Assembly: GCA_038751255.1 (NCBI GenBank)
Contig: JBCDGN010000071.1
Location: forward strand, 1 to 19,925
DNA: 19,925 nt
Origin: JANSYP01 sp038751255
GTDB lineage: Bacteria; Pseudomonadota; Alphaproteobacteria; Rhodobacterales; Rhodobacteraceae
Direction of reading: 5' to 3'
Each line of letters opens with the position of its first letter. Within the stretch, counting starts at the first letter, position 1. Under the pieces are notes generated by a model. It searched no databases, was not told where the DNA came from, and saw nothing but the letters and a program-made list of their open reading frames with translations. Below are positions 1 to 7,710 of this stretch, in pieces. Made by a program: the position numbers and the translations under genes.

Positions 1-878
1 CTTTTGTTCATGGTGGGCCCTTCGCGAATATCGCGCATGGCTGTAATTCGGTCGTGGCCACCAAAACAGCGCTGAAACTCGCCGACTATGTGGTTACAGA
101 AGCTGGGTTTGGGGCCGATCTCGGCGCTGAGAAGTTCATGAACATCAAATGCCGCAAGGCCGGCCTTTCGCCGAAAGCGGTTGTGATCGTTGCCACAGTG
201 CGCGCGATGAAAATGAATGGCGGCGTCGCGAAGGCCGATCTTGGCATGGAAAATGTTGATGCTGTGAAGGCTGGTTGCGCCAACCTTGGCCGTCACATCG
301 AAAACGTGAAGCAGTTTGGTGTGCCTGCTGTCGTGGCGATTAACCATTTCGTCACCGATACAGACGCAGAAATTCAAGCAGTCAAAGACTTCGTCCAAGA
401 CCAAGGATCGGAGGCGATTTTGTGCATGCACTGGGCGAAGGGGTCTGAAGGGATCAAGGACCTCGCGCATAAAGTTGTTGAGCTGGTGGAAAGCGGGACC
501 GCGCAATATGCGCCGCTCTATCCCTCAGACATGTCCTTGTTTGAAAAGATCGAAACCATCGCCAAGCGTATCTACCGCGCCGATGAAGTTGAGGCAGATA
601 CCAAGATCCGACAGCAACTGAAGGAATGGGAAGACCAAGGCTACGGTGATCTGCCGATTTGTATGGCGAAGACGCAGTATTCTTTCTCCACCGATCCCAA
701 TCTGCGTGGGGCCCCCAATGGCCACAATGTGCCGATCCGAGAGGTGCGCCTAAGTGCCGGTGCTGGCTTTATCGTCGCCATCTGTGGCGCGATCATGACC
801 ATGCCTGGCTTGCCGAAAGTGCCTTCTGCAGAGATGATCCGCATCAACGAGGCGGGTCAGATCGATGGTCTGTTCTAA
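1..878 (+). CDS. fhs: Formate-tetrahydrofolate ligase, 3' part (partial)
   Basis: This is the C-terminal half of formate-tetrahydrofolate ligase, the cytoplasmic enzyme that makes 10-formyl-tetrahydrofolate from formate, tetrahydrofolate and ATP and so feeds one-carbon units into purine synthesis or formate assimilation. The reading frame is open from base 3 with no start; about 291 residues are present, against roughly 555-560 in the complete family. Recognition rests on the family segment at codons 1-18 (VHGGPFANIAHGCNS), then TEAGFGADLGAEKFMNIKCR, and the C-terminal MTMPGLPKVPSAE stretch. A GTG at 54 lies inside the conserved domain and is not a start. The stop is TAA at 876-878. The next gene starts 3 nt downstream, so the two are probably co-transcribed. 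No damage is seen in the visible part. The product assignment is secure. Confidence 0.96.
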   Translation, partial: FVHGGPFANIAHGCNSVVATKTALKLADYVVTEAGFGADLGAEKFMNIKCRKAGLSPKAVVIVATVRAMKMNGGVAKADLGMENVDAVKAGCANLGRHIENVKQFGVPAVVAINHFVTDTDAEIQAVKDFVQDQGSEAILCMHWAKGSEGIKDLAHKVVELVESGTAQYAPLYPSDMSLFEKIETIAKRIYRADEVEADTKIRQQLKEWEDQGYGDLPICMAKTQYSFSTDPNLRGAPNGHNVPIREVRLSAGAGFIVAICGAIMTMPGLPKVPSAEMIRINEAGQIDGLF

Positions 879-881
879 GCG

Positions 882-1745
882 ATGACCGGGGCGCTCATCA
901 AATCGATCATGGTGCCGGTGCGCGGTGACGGCATGGGCGCGAATGTTTTGGCGCATGCAGCAGTGGTTGCGAAGAAGTTCGCCTCCAGAGTGCAGGTGGT
1001 GCATTGCCACCCGCGCGCCGACGATCTGATGCCCTTCGGTGTGGTGATCCCCGCGGCCATGCGTCAGCAAATTGAAAAAGCCGCGCAAGCCAATGTCGAT
1101 GTGACCGCCAAACAGCTTTCGTCAGAGTTCAAAGACATCGCTGCAAAGCTTGATCTGAAGGAACAAAATCCGGGACAAGATGACGCTTCGGCAGTTTTCG
1201 TGGAATACGAAGGCAAGCAGATCGATGCGGTCAAGCATTTTGGCCGGCTTGCCGACCTGATCTGCATCCCGCAACCTGAGCCAGAGCGTAATCTTGGGGC
1301 GAACACACTGAAAACAGCATTGTTTTCTTCCGGGCGGGCGGTAATGATGTGCCCCAATGGAGGTTCTGTGCCACAGGATTTCTGCGAGCGTGTGACATTT
1401 GCTTGGAACGGTTCACTTGAGGCCTCAAGAGCTGCAGCGCTCGCGATGCCCCTGATCGAGACGGCGCAATCGGTGACGATTTTGACGTCGGGGGAAAGTG
1501 AACACAGTGCTTCTGCCGAAGAGTTCCAGGTCTACCTGGAAACACGTGGTGTTTCCTCGACGGTGCGAAGATTTGCCGGCCACGGCGTTGTGGGCGGGCA
1601 GTTACTTGAGGAAACCGAAGCGGTGGGTGCTGGTCTATTGATCATGGGCGCCTATCATCAAAGCTTCGAGCGGGAAACAGTCTTGGGAGGAAACTCGCAA
1701 ACGGTCGTAAGTCAGTCGAAAAAACCAGTGGTGCTTGTGCATTGA
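882..1745 (+). CDS. Tandem universal stress protein (UspA family)
   Basis: A 287-residue protein with two Usp folds: a degenerate one at about residues 5-157 and a better one at 168-287. Usp proteins are cytoplasmic, often nucleotide-binding, stress or regulatory proteins. The second half has the AWNGS turn (174-178) and an MGAYHQS...LGGNS segment (255-272). This corresponds to the G-2x-G-9x-G-S/T nucleotide motif, but the second glycine is replaced by His259 and the final G-S/T by G-N-S, so ATP binding is doubtful. The ATG is 3 nt after the fhs stop and has no clear Shine-Dalgarno site, which fits translational coupling. Downstream, after 121 nt, lies tctCBA. A Usp beside a secondary transporter recalls TeaD with the TeaABC TRAP transporter; that link is inference. 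The family assignment is firm, the role unknown. Confidence 0.88.
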   Translation: MTGALIKSIMVPVRGDGMGANVLAHAAVVAKKFASRVQVVHCHPRADDLMPFGVVIPAAMRQQIEKAAQANVDVTAKQLSSEFKDIAAKLDLKEQNPGQDDASAVFVEYEGKQIDAVKHFGRLADLICIPQPEPERNLGANTLKTALFSSGRAVMMCPNGGSVPQDFCERVTFAWNGSLEASRAAALAMPLIETAQSVTILTSGESEHSASAEEFQVYLETRGVSSTVRRFAGHGVVGGQLLEETEAVGAGLLIMGAYHQSFERETVLGGNSQTVVSQSKKPVVLVH

Positions 1746-1866
1746 CCTGGAGAAAAACACCAAAAACGCTGGCTGCGATACCCCAACTGCCTGAAGAGAC
1801 AATGGAAATAATCAGATCGTCGATTAGGGCAAAACGAAGTTCATGGACAACACAGGGAGGAAAGCC

Positions 1867-2850
1867 ATGACAATTCTCAAAACTCTAGCCGTGAGTGCCG
1901 CAGCACTTGCGGTCTCAGCACCTGCCGCTTTTGCCGAGTGGCAACCGCGGAAGCCTGTTGAATTCATCATTATGGCAGGCACTGGCGGCGGTGCCGACCA
2001 GATTGCACGTCTGCTCCAGGGTCTGATCGAAACCAAAGACCTTAGCCCACGCCCGTTCATTCCGATCAACAAGCCCGGCGGATCAGGTGCGGAAGCCCTG
2101 CGTTATCTTCAGGATAAAGAAGGTGACAACCACACCGTCATGATGACGCTGAACAGCTTCTACACCACTCCGATCATCCAAGAAGATCTGGGTGTAGACA
2201 TCACGCAGTTCACGCCGATCGGGCTCATGGCGATGGACACCTTCTTGCTTTGGGTGAACACCGACCGCGACGATATCACCGATCTCGACAGCTATGTCTC
2301 CACCGTCAAAGATGCGGGTCTCGACTGGAAAGTCGGCGGCACCGGTTCTGGCCAGGAAGACTCAATCCTGACCGCAATGATGGAAAACGAGTTCGACTAT
2401 GAGGTGACTTACATCCCCTTCCCGGGCGGCGGCACTGTGGCCAAGAATTTGGTTGGTAACCAGATCGACAGCACTGTGAACAACCCTGCGGAGCAGATGG
2501 AGTTCTATCGCGCGGGCAACTCTAAGCCGCTGGTACAGTTCACAGCTGAGCGGATGGCTGCGTTCCCGGACACACCAACAGCAAAAGAGCTGGGTGTGGA
2601 TATCGAGTACTATATGCAGCGCTCGGTCAATGGCCCTCCAGGAATGGATCCTGAAGCTGTTGAGTGGTACACAAACCTCTTCCAAGAGCTCTTCGACAGC
2701 GAAGAATGGCAGGCCTTCTGCGTCTCAGACGGTCTGACCTGCGACACAATGATGAAGGGTGATGATCTCGCAGCCTTCCACGCCAAAGCCGCTCAGGATC
2801 ATTCTGATCTGATCCAGGCTGTTGGCGCCGCCAAAATCACTGGCGAGTAA
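1867..2850 (+). CDS. tctC: Tripartite tricarboxylate transporter substrate-binding protein (TctC family)
   Basis: Periplasmic binding component of a TTT-family, ion-driven uptake system. The 327-residue product starts at the ATG preceded by GGGAGGA (1855-1861, 5-nt spacing). An in-frame ATG at 1843 would put eight extra residues before the signal peptide and has no such site. Residues 1-23 form a signal peptide ending AAFA, so the mature protein begins EWQPRKPVEFII, typical of TctC/Bug proteins. Family features include the GTGGGADQIAR loop near residue 40, NKPGGSGAEA near 75 and the PFPGGGTVAKNLVGNQID segment near 180-200. Two cysteines in FCVSDGLTC near residue 290 could form a disulfide. 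The order tctC-tctB-tctA is canonical. The ligand cannot be read from sequence: this family binds citrate, other carboxylates, aromatic acids or amides. Confidence 0.93.
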   Translation: MTILKTLAVSAAALAVSAPAAFAEWQPRKPVEFIIMAGTGGGADQIARLLQGLIETKDLSPRPFIPINKPGGSGAEALRYLQDKEGDNHTVMMTLNSFYTTPIIQEDLGVDITQFTPIGLMAMDTFLLWVNTDRDDITDLDSYVSTVKDAGLDWKVGGTGSGQEDSILTAMMENEFDYEVTYIPFPGGGTVAKNLVGNQIDSTVNNPAEQMEFYRAGNSKPLVQFTAERMAAFPDTPTAKELGVDIEYYMQRSVNGPPGMDPEAVEWYTNLFQELFDSEEWQAFCVSDGLTCDTMMKGDDLAAFHAKAAQDHSDLIQAVGAAKITGE

Positions 2851-2859
2851 AAAAACAGC

Positions 2860-2884
2860 GCGGGCCTGCCACAAGCGGGCCCGC
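2860..2884 (+). promoter_or_regulatory. GC-rich intergenic hairpin between tctC and tctB
   Basis: GCGGGCC (2860-2866) and GGCCCGC (2878-2884) form a perfect 7-bp stem with an 11-nt loop. It starts 10 nt after the tctC stop, following an A-run. No U-tract follows, so it is not a classical terminator. In binding-protein operons such structures usually protect the upstream mRNA segment or cause partial termination, giving more binding protein than membrane subunits. That role is inferred here. Confidence 0.6.
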
Positions 2885-2984
2885 CCCTATCCCAGCCCAC
2901 AGCAAGGACTTTGCCACCTCGACGTGCCGCGCGCCGAGAGCGGAGAGACTTTGCGCTCCTCTTGGGTGCAACGGAGTTATCGAT

Positions 2985-3512
2985 ATGACAGTGCGCACGG
3001 CAGAGTTATTGATGGCCATCGCGACGCTCCTATTCTCGCTCGGCTTGATGGCAAATGTCTATTTCGACGGCCTTCGGATCGGCTGGGTGGAAGGACGCGG
3101 CCCCGGCGCTGGCATGTGGCCATTCTGGTTGTCTGGCGGAATGGCCTTGGCGTCTCTTGCGACGCTGATCCGCTGGTTCAGAGGTGCGACGCCGGAAAGC
3201 CGCTCAACAGAGGACTATATCTCGCCAGAGACCATGTTCATCGTCTCGGTCTCTGCGGGTGCGCTGCTGGCGCTGCTCATATCGATCACATTCCTAGGCA
3301 CCTACATTTCGTTGATGCTCTTCATGCTGCTCTATGTGCGCTTTCTGGGCGGTCATGGTTGGGGCATGACAGCCGCAATGGTGATTGGAACGCCGATCTT
3401 TGTTTATCTGATGTTCGAAGTAGCGTTGACAAAGTATCTGCCCAAGGGATTGCCTATCTTTGAGGAAGGTTTCCTTTGGATCGATAATTTCCGCTACGAA
3501 TGGTTCTATTGA
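2985..3512 (+). CDS. tctB: Tripartite tricarboxylate transporter small membrane subunit (TctB family)
   Basis: A 175-residue inner-membrane protein, the small and poorly conserved subunit of TTT transporters. About four hydrophobic helices are visible: residues 4-26 (LLMAIATLLFSLGLMANVY), 38-58, 82-108 (FIVSVSAGALLALLISITFL) and 110-150. GRGPGAGMWPFWLSGG at about 38-53 is the typical first-loop region of TctB proteins. The start ATG has GGAG at 2973-2976, 8 nt upstream. The gene lies between tctC and tctA, 12 nt before tctA, in the usual order. It is identified from size, topology and neighbours more than from a catalytic motif. Confidence 0.88.
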   Translation: MTVRTAELLMAIATLLFSLGLMANVYFDGLRIGWVEGRGPGAGMWPFWLSGGMALASLATLIRWFRGATPESRSTEDYISPETMFIVSVSAGALLALLISITFLGTYISLMLFMLLYVRFLGGHGWGMTAAMVIGTPIFVYLMFEVALTKYLPKGLPIFEEGFLWIDNFRYEWFY

Positions 3513-3524
3513 GGAGGCGCCATA

Positions 3525-5042
3525 ATGGAAACAATCCTCCTTTCTCTTGGTTCCGGGCTGCTTCAGGCCTTTGAACCGCTGAACCTGTTCATGATCTTTG
3601 CCGGCTGTCTTGCAGGTCTGTTCGTGGGCTGCATGCCGGGGCTCGGGTCTGTCAATGGTGTTGCGATCCTCCTGCCGGTGACCTTTCTTGTCCCGCCGAC
3701 GGCTGCAATCATCTTCCTTGCCGCGCTTTACTATGGGGCGATGTATGGCGGCGCGATCAGTTCGATCACGCTGGGGATCCCCGGGGCGTCCACCGCCGTG
3801 GCAACGGTCTTTGACGGCAGACCGCTGGCCCAGGCAGGCAAGGCTGATAGCGCTTTGATGGCAGCAGCCATAGCGAGTTTCATCGGTGGGACGGTCTCTG
3901 TCATTCTCTTCACGCTCTTCGCACCACCGCTCGCGGCCTTCGCGCTCAAATTCGGGCCGCAGGAGGAGTTCGCCTTGATGGTGCTCGCCTTTGCCACCTT
4001 TATTGGGCTCGGCGGAGACGACATCCCCAAGACGATCTTTTCAATCCTGCTGGGTCTGGTGCTGGCCGCCGTCGGCTTTGACATCATCTCGGGCCAACCG
4101 CGGATGATATTCTTCGACATGGTCGAGTTTCAGCGCGGCATTGGGTTCCTTGTGCTCGCCATCGGCGTCTACGGCATCGGAGAGATGCTTTGGACGTTGG
4201 AGAGCACCAAGGGCAAGGTGCAAATGCACAATGTCAAGATCACGTGGGCGCGGATGCGGGCTAATTTCGGCCAGATCAAAGAGTATATCAACTCGACTTG
4301 GCTCGGCTCATTCCTTGGCTTCTTTGTGGGGACTTTGCCCGCAGCGGGTGCCACACCTGCTGCACTGATGTCTTACGGTCTCTCCAAGACCTTCTCCAAA
4401 GACCCCGACAGTTTCGGCAAGGGCAATGTCGCAGGCGTTGCCGCTCCGGAGGCAGCCAACAATGCGGCGTCCACCGGATCGATGTTGCCCATGTTGACGC
4501 TTGGCATCCCCGGGTCACCCACCACCGCGATTCTGCTTGGCGGAATGATTATCTGGGGATTGCGTCCTGGGCCGCTTCTGTTCTCGGAAAGCCCGGATTT
4601 CGTGTGGGGTTTGATCGGTTCGCTTTATGTCGCGAACCTTGCAACCGTGCTTTTGAACATCGCGCTCATCCCGGTTTTCATCCGTGTGTTGGCGATGCCC
4701 TTCACACTGCTTACACCAATCATCTTCGTGCTGTGTGTGCTCGGTGTTTTCGCGACCACCGATCGGATGTTCGACACTTGGATCATGCTGATCATCGGGA
4801 TTGCGGCCTATCTCCTGCGAAAGCTGAATTATCCGGTTGCGCCGGCAGTTCTTGCCATCGTGCTTGGGCCGCTTGCTGAGCGTTCTTTGCGGCAGTCCCT
4901 GATCTCAAGCCAAGGGGATCCGCTGACCTTTATCGAGCGTCCAATCTCTTTGATTTGCATTCTTCTGGCCGTTGCCTTGGCGAGCTACCCGCTGATCCAA
5001 GGGGCAATGCGCAAGCGGCGCAGCCAGAGTTCGGAGGCATAG
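3525..5042 (+). CDS. tctA: Tripartite tricarboxylate transporter large permease (TctA family)
   Basis: The 505-residue permease of the TTT transporter, with about 12 membrane helices; it moves the bound acid across the inner membrane using an ion gradient. Family motifs are clear: GCMPGLGSVNGVAILLP at residues 35-51, YYGAMYGGAISSITLGIPG at 69-87, the GTLPAAGATPAALMSYG region near 270-285, and the second LTLGIPGSPTTAILLGG repeat near 325-340. The length matches the family (about 500). A strong GAGGAGG site (3511-3517) overlaps the tctB stop, showing an operon. The gene converges on the scfR-like gene with only 20 nt between stop codons. Assignment is secure; substrate is unknown. Confidence 0.96.
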   Translation: METILLSLGSGLLQAFEPLNLFMIFAGCLAGLFVGCMPGLGSVNGVAILLPVTFLVPPTAAIIFLAALYYGAMYGGAISSITLGIPGASTAVATVFDGRPLAQAGKADSALMAAAIASFIGGTVSVILFTLFAPPLAAFALKFGPQEEFALMVLAFATFIGLGGDDIPKTIFSILLGLVLAAVGFDIISGQPRMIFFDMVEFQRGIGFLVLAIGVYGIGEMLWTLESTKGKVQMHNVKITWARMRANFGQIKEYINSTWLGSFLGFFVGTLPAAGATPAALMSYGLSKTFSKDPDSFGKGNVAGVAAPEAANNAASTGSMLPMLTLGIPGSPTTAILLGGMIIWGLRPGPLLFSESPDFVWGLIGSLYVANLATVLLNIALIPVFIRVLAMPFTLLTPIIFVLCVLGVFATTDRMFDTWIMLIIGIAAYLLRKLNYPVAPAVLAIVLGPLAERSLRQSLISSQGDPLTFIERPISLICILLAVALASYPLIQGAMRKRRSQSSEA

Positions 5043-5050
5043 ACCTTTCA

Positions 5051-5093
5051 CGGGCGCGGCTCTTAGCTTTCATAGCGTGTAGAGCCGCGCCTG
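5051..5093. terminator. Shared hairpin between convergent tctA and scfR-like gene
   Basis: GGCGCGGCTCT (5053-5063) and AGAGCCGCGCC (5081-5091) form a perfect 11-bp stem with a 17-nt loop, extendable outward by a G-T and a C-G pair. It lies just after the tctA stop and overlaps the last codons of the convergent regulator gene. It could serve transcripts from both sides. The following T-tracts are poor (TGTTTG on the plus strand), so termination strength is uncertain. Confidence 0.55.
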
Positions 5094-6469
5094 TTTGCGT
5101 CCATGGGCAAATCGATGAAAAGCGGCTGGTGTGCGCGTTGCGAACAGGCCTGCCGCGGGCAGAGATGGCAGCTGATCCCAATGGGACGGTAGAGATTGGG
5201 ATCCTCAAGATTGTAGCGAGAGGCATAGCGCAGACGCGGCGCATCCTCCGCCGCGCAGCCTAGTGTGAGTGTCAACCGACGGTCCTGCGTATCCTCACTA
5301 AAGACCGGACGGTGGACCGTACGGCTCATGGTAAAGAACCGTTGGCCGTCGGGCAGTTCCACGAATTGCGGCACGATCACGCCGGGGCGGTAAAACGCGG
5401 TGTGAATGTTCCAAACCGGGCAAGAGCCACCGGACTCCGCGAGGCTGAAATAGGTGGGGTTCACGCGCCGGGTTACGTTGCCCGCCTTGTCGATCCGCAA
5501 GTAGAAAAACTGGATACCGCGTTCACTGTCTCGGTTTAGCGTGGTCAACCGCTGGCAGGCTTGCTCAAAAGACGTCCCGAACAGCGCCGCAACTTGGTCG
5601 ATGTCATAGCTGGAGGTTTCGGCCTCTCGCAGGAAGGCAGAGTAGGGCATCATCAAAGCCGCGGCGAAGTAGTTCGCTAATTCCACGCGAAGCCGGGTCA
5701 CCGCCTGCGGTTCATCGAGCCCGCTTTCAGTGACAAGCTCTTCTATCTGATCGGTAAACCGGACCAGCCCCAGAACATGAGCAAGCTGAAAGCTGCGGTT
5801 TTCAGAGTTCAGAGCCTGGGACAGTGCGACTTTGGCGCCTTCCTCGTCATAGATTCGCAGCGAATCTTCCATTTGATCGATCCGGCGAACTTCCACCTGA
5901 ATGCCGTGATCGTCCTGCAGGATGCCTCTGAGGCTAGAGAAAAGGTCTTCGGTCGCCAAGTGGTGCTGGGCGTGTACTGTCTCTGCCGCAACCTCAAGCG
6001 TGGGGCAGTAATTCTGCCTTTGGCGGAAAAAGTCGTGGATCTGCGCCTCGGGCGATAGCTTCACCAACTCATCAATTTGCGATTCACTGCTGACACGCGT
6101 GAGAATGTCCAGAGCCCGGCGATGAGATTTGTAAAGGTCGAGAAAATCTTCAACCAGTCTCGGGGCATGATCGATCGCCCCACGCAGTTCCTGCAATTCT
6201 GGCTTCTTGTCTTCAAAGATTGGATCATTGAAAACATGCCGCAAATCAGAGATCTGTCGGGCGGAATCATCCTTTGCCAGATCGCGCCAATCGATGGCGT
6301 AGGCTTCGGAAATGGCCATCAGCATTTGCACTGACAAGCTGCGCTGATTGTTCTCTAGAAGGTTCACATAGGCCGGGCTCACGCCAAGCGCCTTGGCCAT
6401 CTGCGCTTGGGTTTGCTTGCGGCTGCGGCGCAGTTCGCGCAGCTTGGGGCCGATGAGTGTCTTGGTCAT
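5063..6469 (-). CDS. ScfR/PccR-type short-chain acyl-CoA transcriptional regulator (XRE HTH plus degenerate ImmA/IrrE domain)
   Basis: A 468-residue cytoplasmic DNA-binding regulator. An XRE/Cro helix-turn-helix spans about residues 8-62 (RELRRSRKQTQAQMAKALGV, then SPAYVNLLENNQR). A central ImmA/IrrE-like region (about 195-290) has lost the HExxH zinc site: the matching position reads HVLGL (231-235), so no peptidase activity is expected. The C-terminal domain has CHLCPRQAC (Cys434, 437, 442) and a QRAHQPLF tail, typical of this family. Characterised relatives such as Rhodobacter PccR sense short-chain acyl-CoAs and control propionyl-CoA metabolism. The start is fixed by the family's N-terminus; there is no Shine-Dalgarno site, and a TTGTAA half-site sits 3 nt before the ATG. 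The gene is divergent from the dehydrogenase gene at 6595. Family assignment is strong; the ligand and targets are inferred. Confidence 0.9.
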   Translation of the reverse strand: MTKTLIGPKLRELRRSRKQTQAQMAKALGVSPAYVNLLENNQRSLSVQMLMAISEAYAIDWRDLAKDDSARQISDLRHVFNDPIFEDKKPELQELRGAIDHAPRLVEDFLDLYKSHRRALDILTRVSSESQIDELVKLSPEAQIHDFFRQRQNYCPTLEVAAETVHAQHHLATEDLFSSLRGILQDDHGIQVEVRRIDQMEDSLRIYDEEGAKVALSQALNSENRSFQLAHVLGLVRFTDQIEELVTESGLDEPQAVTRLRVELANYFAAALMMPYSAFLREAETSSYDIDQVAALFGTSFEQACQRLTTLNRDSERGIQFFYLRIDKAGNVTRRVNPTYFSLAESGGSCPVWNIHTAFYRPGVIVPQFVELPDGQRFFTMSRTVHRPVFSEDTQDRRLTLTLGCAAEDAPRLRYASRYNLEDPNLYRPIGISCHLCPRQACSQRAHQPLFIDLPMDANRRGSTRYES

Positions 6470-6472
6470 AGT

Positions 6473-6501
6473 TTACAACATTACAATATTTCGAGTTGTA
6501 A
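6473..6501. promoter_or_regulatory. Candidate operator: TTACAA / TTACAA / TTGTAA half-sites
   Basis: Three copies of the same hexamer lie immediately upstream of the ScfR-like gene: TTACAA at 6473-6478 and 6481-6486, and the inverted TTGTAA at 6496-6501. The last two form a palindrome with a 9-nt spacer. The position next to the start codon and within a divergent promoter region fits autoregulation plus control of the dehydrogenase gene. PccR-type regulators are known to use AT-rich palindromes containing TTTGCAAA-like sequence. That the product of this gene binds here is inference. Confidence 0.5.
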
Positions 6502-6594
6502 TTACTAACCTATACACGTTGACCTAAAAAGAGTAGGAGAAACGGCCGCGCAACTATATTACTCGCCCAATCGCTGCGGGAAGGAGACACCACG

Positions 6595-7650
6595 ATGGCA
6601 CGCAAAATTCTTATTCTTGGCGCGTCCTATGGATCACTGCTTGGGACAAAGCTTTTGATGGCAGGCCATGACGTCACACTTGTGTGTCGCCAGTCCACCG
6701 CGGATGTGATCAACGCAGAAGGCACGGAAGTGCGCATCAAGCTGCGGGACGAGGCAGAACATCGCGCTTTCAAATCTGATGATCTGCCCGGTAATGTGGA
6801 CGCGGTTGCCCCGTCTGATGCCGATCCGTCTCAATATGATCTTGTTGCTTTGGCGATGTCAGAGCCCCAGTACGGGCGGGACGATATCCGCAAGCTCCTG
6901 TCTCGGATCGCGCTTGCAAAGGTGCCAAGTCTGTCGATCATGAATATGCCGCCGTTGCCGTATCTCAAGCGTATCCCCGGCCTCGACGCAGAAAAACTGC
7001 GCCCAGCATTTTCCACCGCTGACGCATGGCAAAGCTTCACACCGGGTTTGGTGTCGCTTTGTAGCCCTGATCCACAGGCGTTCCGTCCGCCGGAAACGAA
7101 GGGCAATGTCTTGCATGTCGGTCTGCCGACCAACTTCAAGTCAGCGCCTTTCGAGGATCCTGCACACACTGCGATGCTGAAAGAGCTTGAAGCCGATATC
7201 GCTGCGGTGCGCGTTGACGGCAAAGACGTCCCAGTGAAGCTTCGCGTCTACGACTCGCTTTTCGTGCCCTTCGCGAAATGGAGCATGCTGCTGACCGGCA
7301 ACTATCGCTGCATCCTGCCCTTTGGCGCACAGCCGATCAAAGAGGCGGTGCTTGGTGATGTCGAGCTGTCCCGTAGCATCTATACGCAGATCGCTGAAAT
7401 CGTGGTCGGACTTGGCGCGGATGAAGCGGACAATGTTCCCTTCGAGAAATACGCGAAAGCGGCAGAAGGTTTGCTCAAGCCTTCGTCGGCGGCACGCGCG
7501 ATCGAGGCCGGCTCAGATGCCATTGAACGCGTCGATCTGTTGGTCAAGCTCATCGCGGATCAGCGGGGCGTTCACATCCCTGCGCTGGAGACAACCGTTG
7601 ATACCGTCAATGCGCGTCTGACAGAAAACAGCCAAGTCGCTGCTGCCTAA
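6595..7650 (+). CDS. Ketopantoate reductase-family (ApbA/PanE-fold) NAD(P)-dependent dehydrogenase
   Basis: A 351-residue cytoplasmic oxidoreductase. The N-terminal Rossmann fold has ILGASYGSLLG at residues 6-16 (glycine-rich loop) followed by AGHDVTLVCR, where the Arg suggests NADP preference. Asn117 (SIMNMPP) and Lys228 (FAKWSML) occupy the places of the substrate/catalytic Asn and Lys of PanE, and an IAEIVVGLGA helix resembles PanE's C-terminal domain. It is longer than PanE (about 300) and diverged, so true ketopantoate reduction is uncertain; oxidation or reduction of another 2-hydroxy or 2-oxo acid is equally possible. The start has AAGGAG at 6581-6586, 8 nt upstream. The gene is divergent from the ScfR-like regulator, shares its candidate operator and ends at a strong terminator, so it is probably monocistronic and regulated by that neighbour. 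Confidence 0.8.
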   Translation: MARKILILGASYGSLLGTKLLMAGHDVTLVCRQSTADVINAEGTEVRIKLRDEAEHRAFKSDDLPGNVDAVAPSDADPSQYDLVALAMSEPQYGRDDIRKLLSRIALAKVPSLSIMNMPPLPYLKRIPGLDAEKLRPAFSTADAWQSFTPGLVSLCSPDPQAFRPPETKGNVLHVGLPTNFKSAPFEDPAHTAMLKELEADIAAVRVDGKDVPVKLRVYDSLFVPFAKWSMLLTGNYRCILPFGAQPIKEAVLGDVELSRSIYTQIAEIVVGLGADEADNVPFEKYAKAAEGLLKPSSAARAIEAGSDAIERVDLLVKLIADQRGVHIPALETTVDTVNARLTENSQVAAA

Positions 7651-7678
7651 GGCACTGACACCAAATCACAATGCTCAT

Positions 7679-7710
7679 GCAGCCCGGTGAATTCCGGGCT
7701 GCTTTCGTTT
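7679..7710 (+). terminator. Rho-independent terminator after the PanE-like gene
   Basis: GCAGCCCGG (7679-7687) and CCGGGCTGC (7694-7702) form a perfect 9-bp stem with a 6-nt loop (TGAATT), followed by TTTCGTTT (7703-7710). It begins 29 nt after the stop codon of the dehydrogenase gene. This is the best intrinsic terminator in the window. Confidence 0.88.

Noticed and set aside
4298..4879. Plus-strand open frame of 193 codons inside tctA
   Set aside because: It is an out-of-frame reading of a highly conserved TctA region, rich in Cys, His and Arg, with no family resemblance.
5063..6469. Reading the scfR-like gene as an IrrE/ImmA metallopeptidase regulator
   Set aside because: The HExxH zinc motif is replaced by HVLGL, and the C-terminal CxxCxxxxC domain is that of acyl-CoA regulators, not of ImmA proteases.
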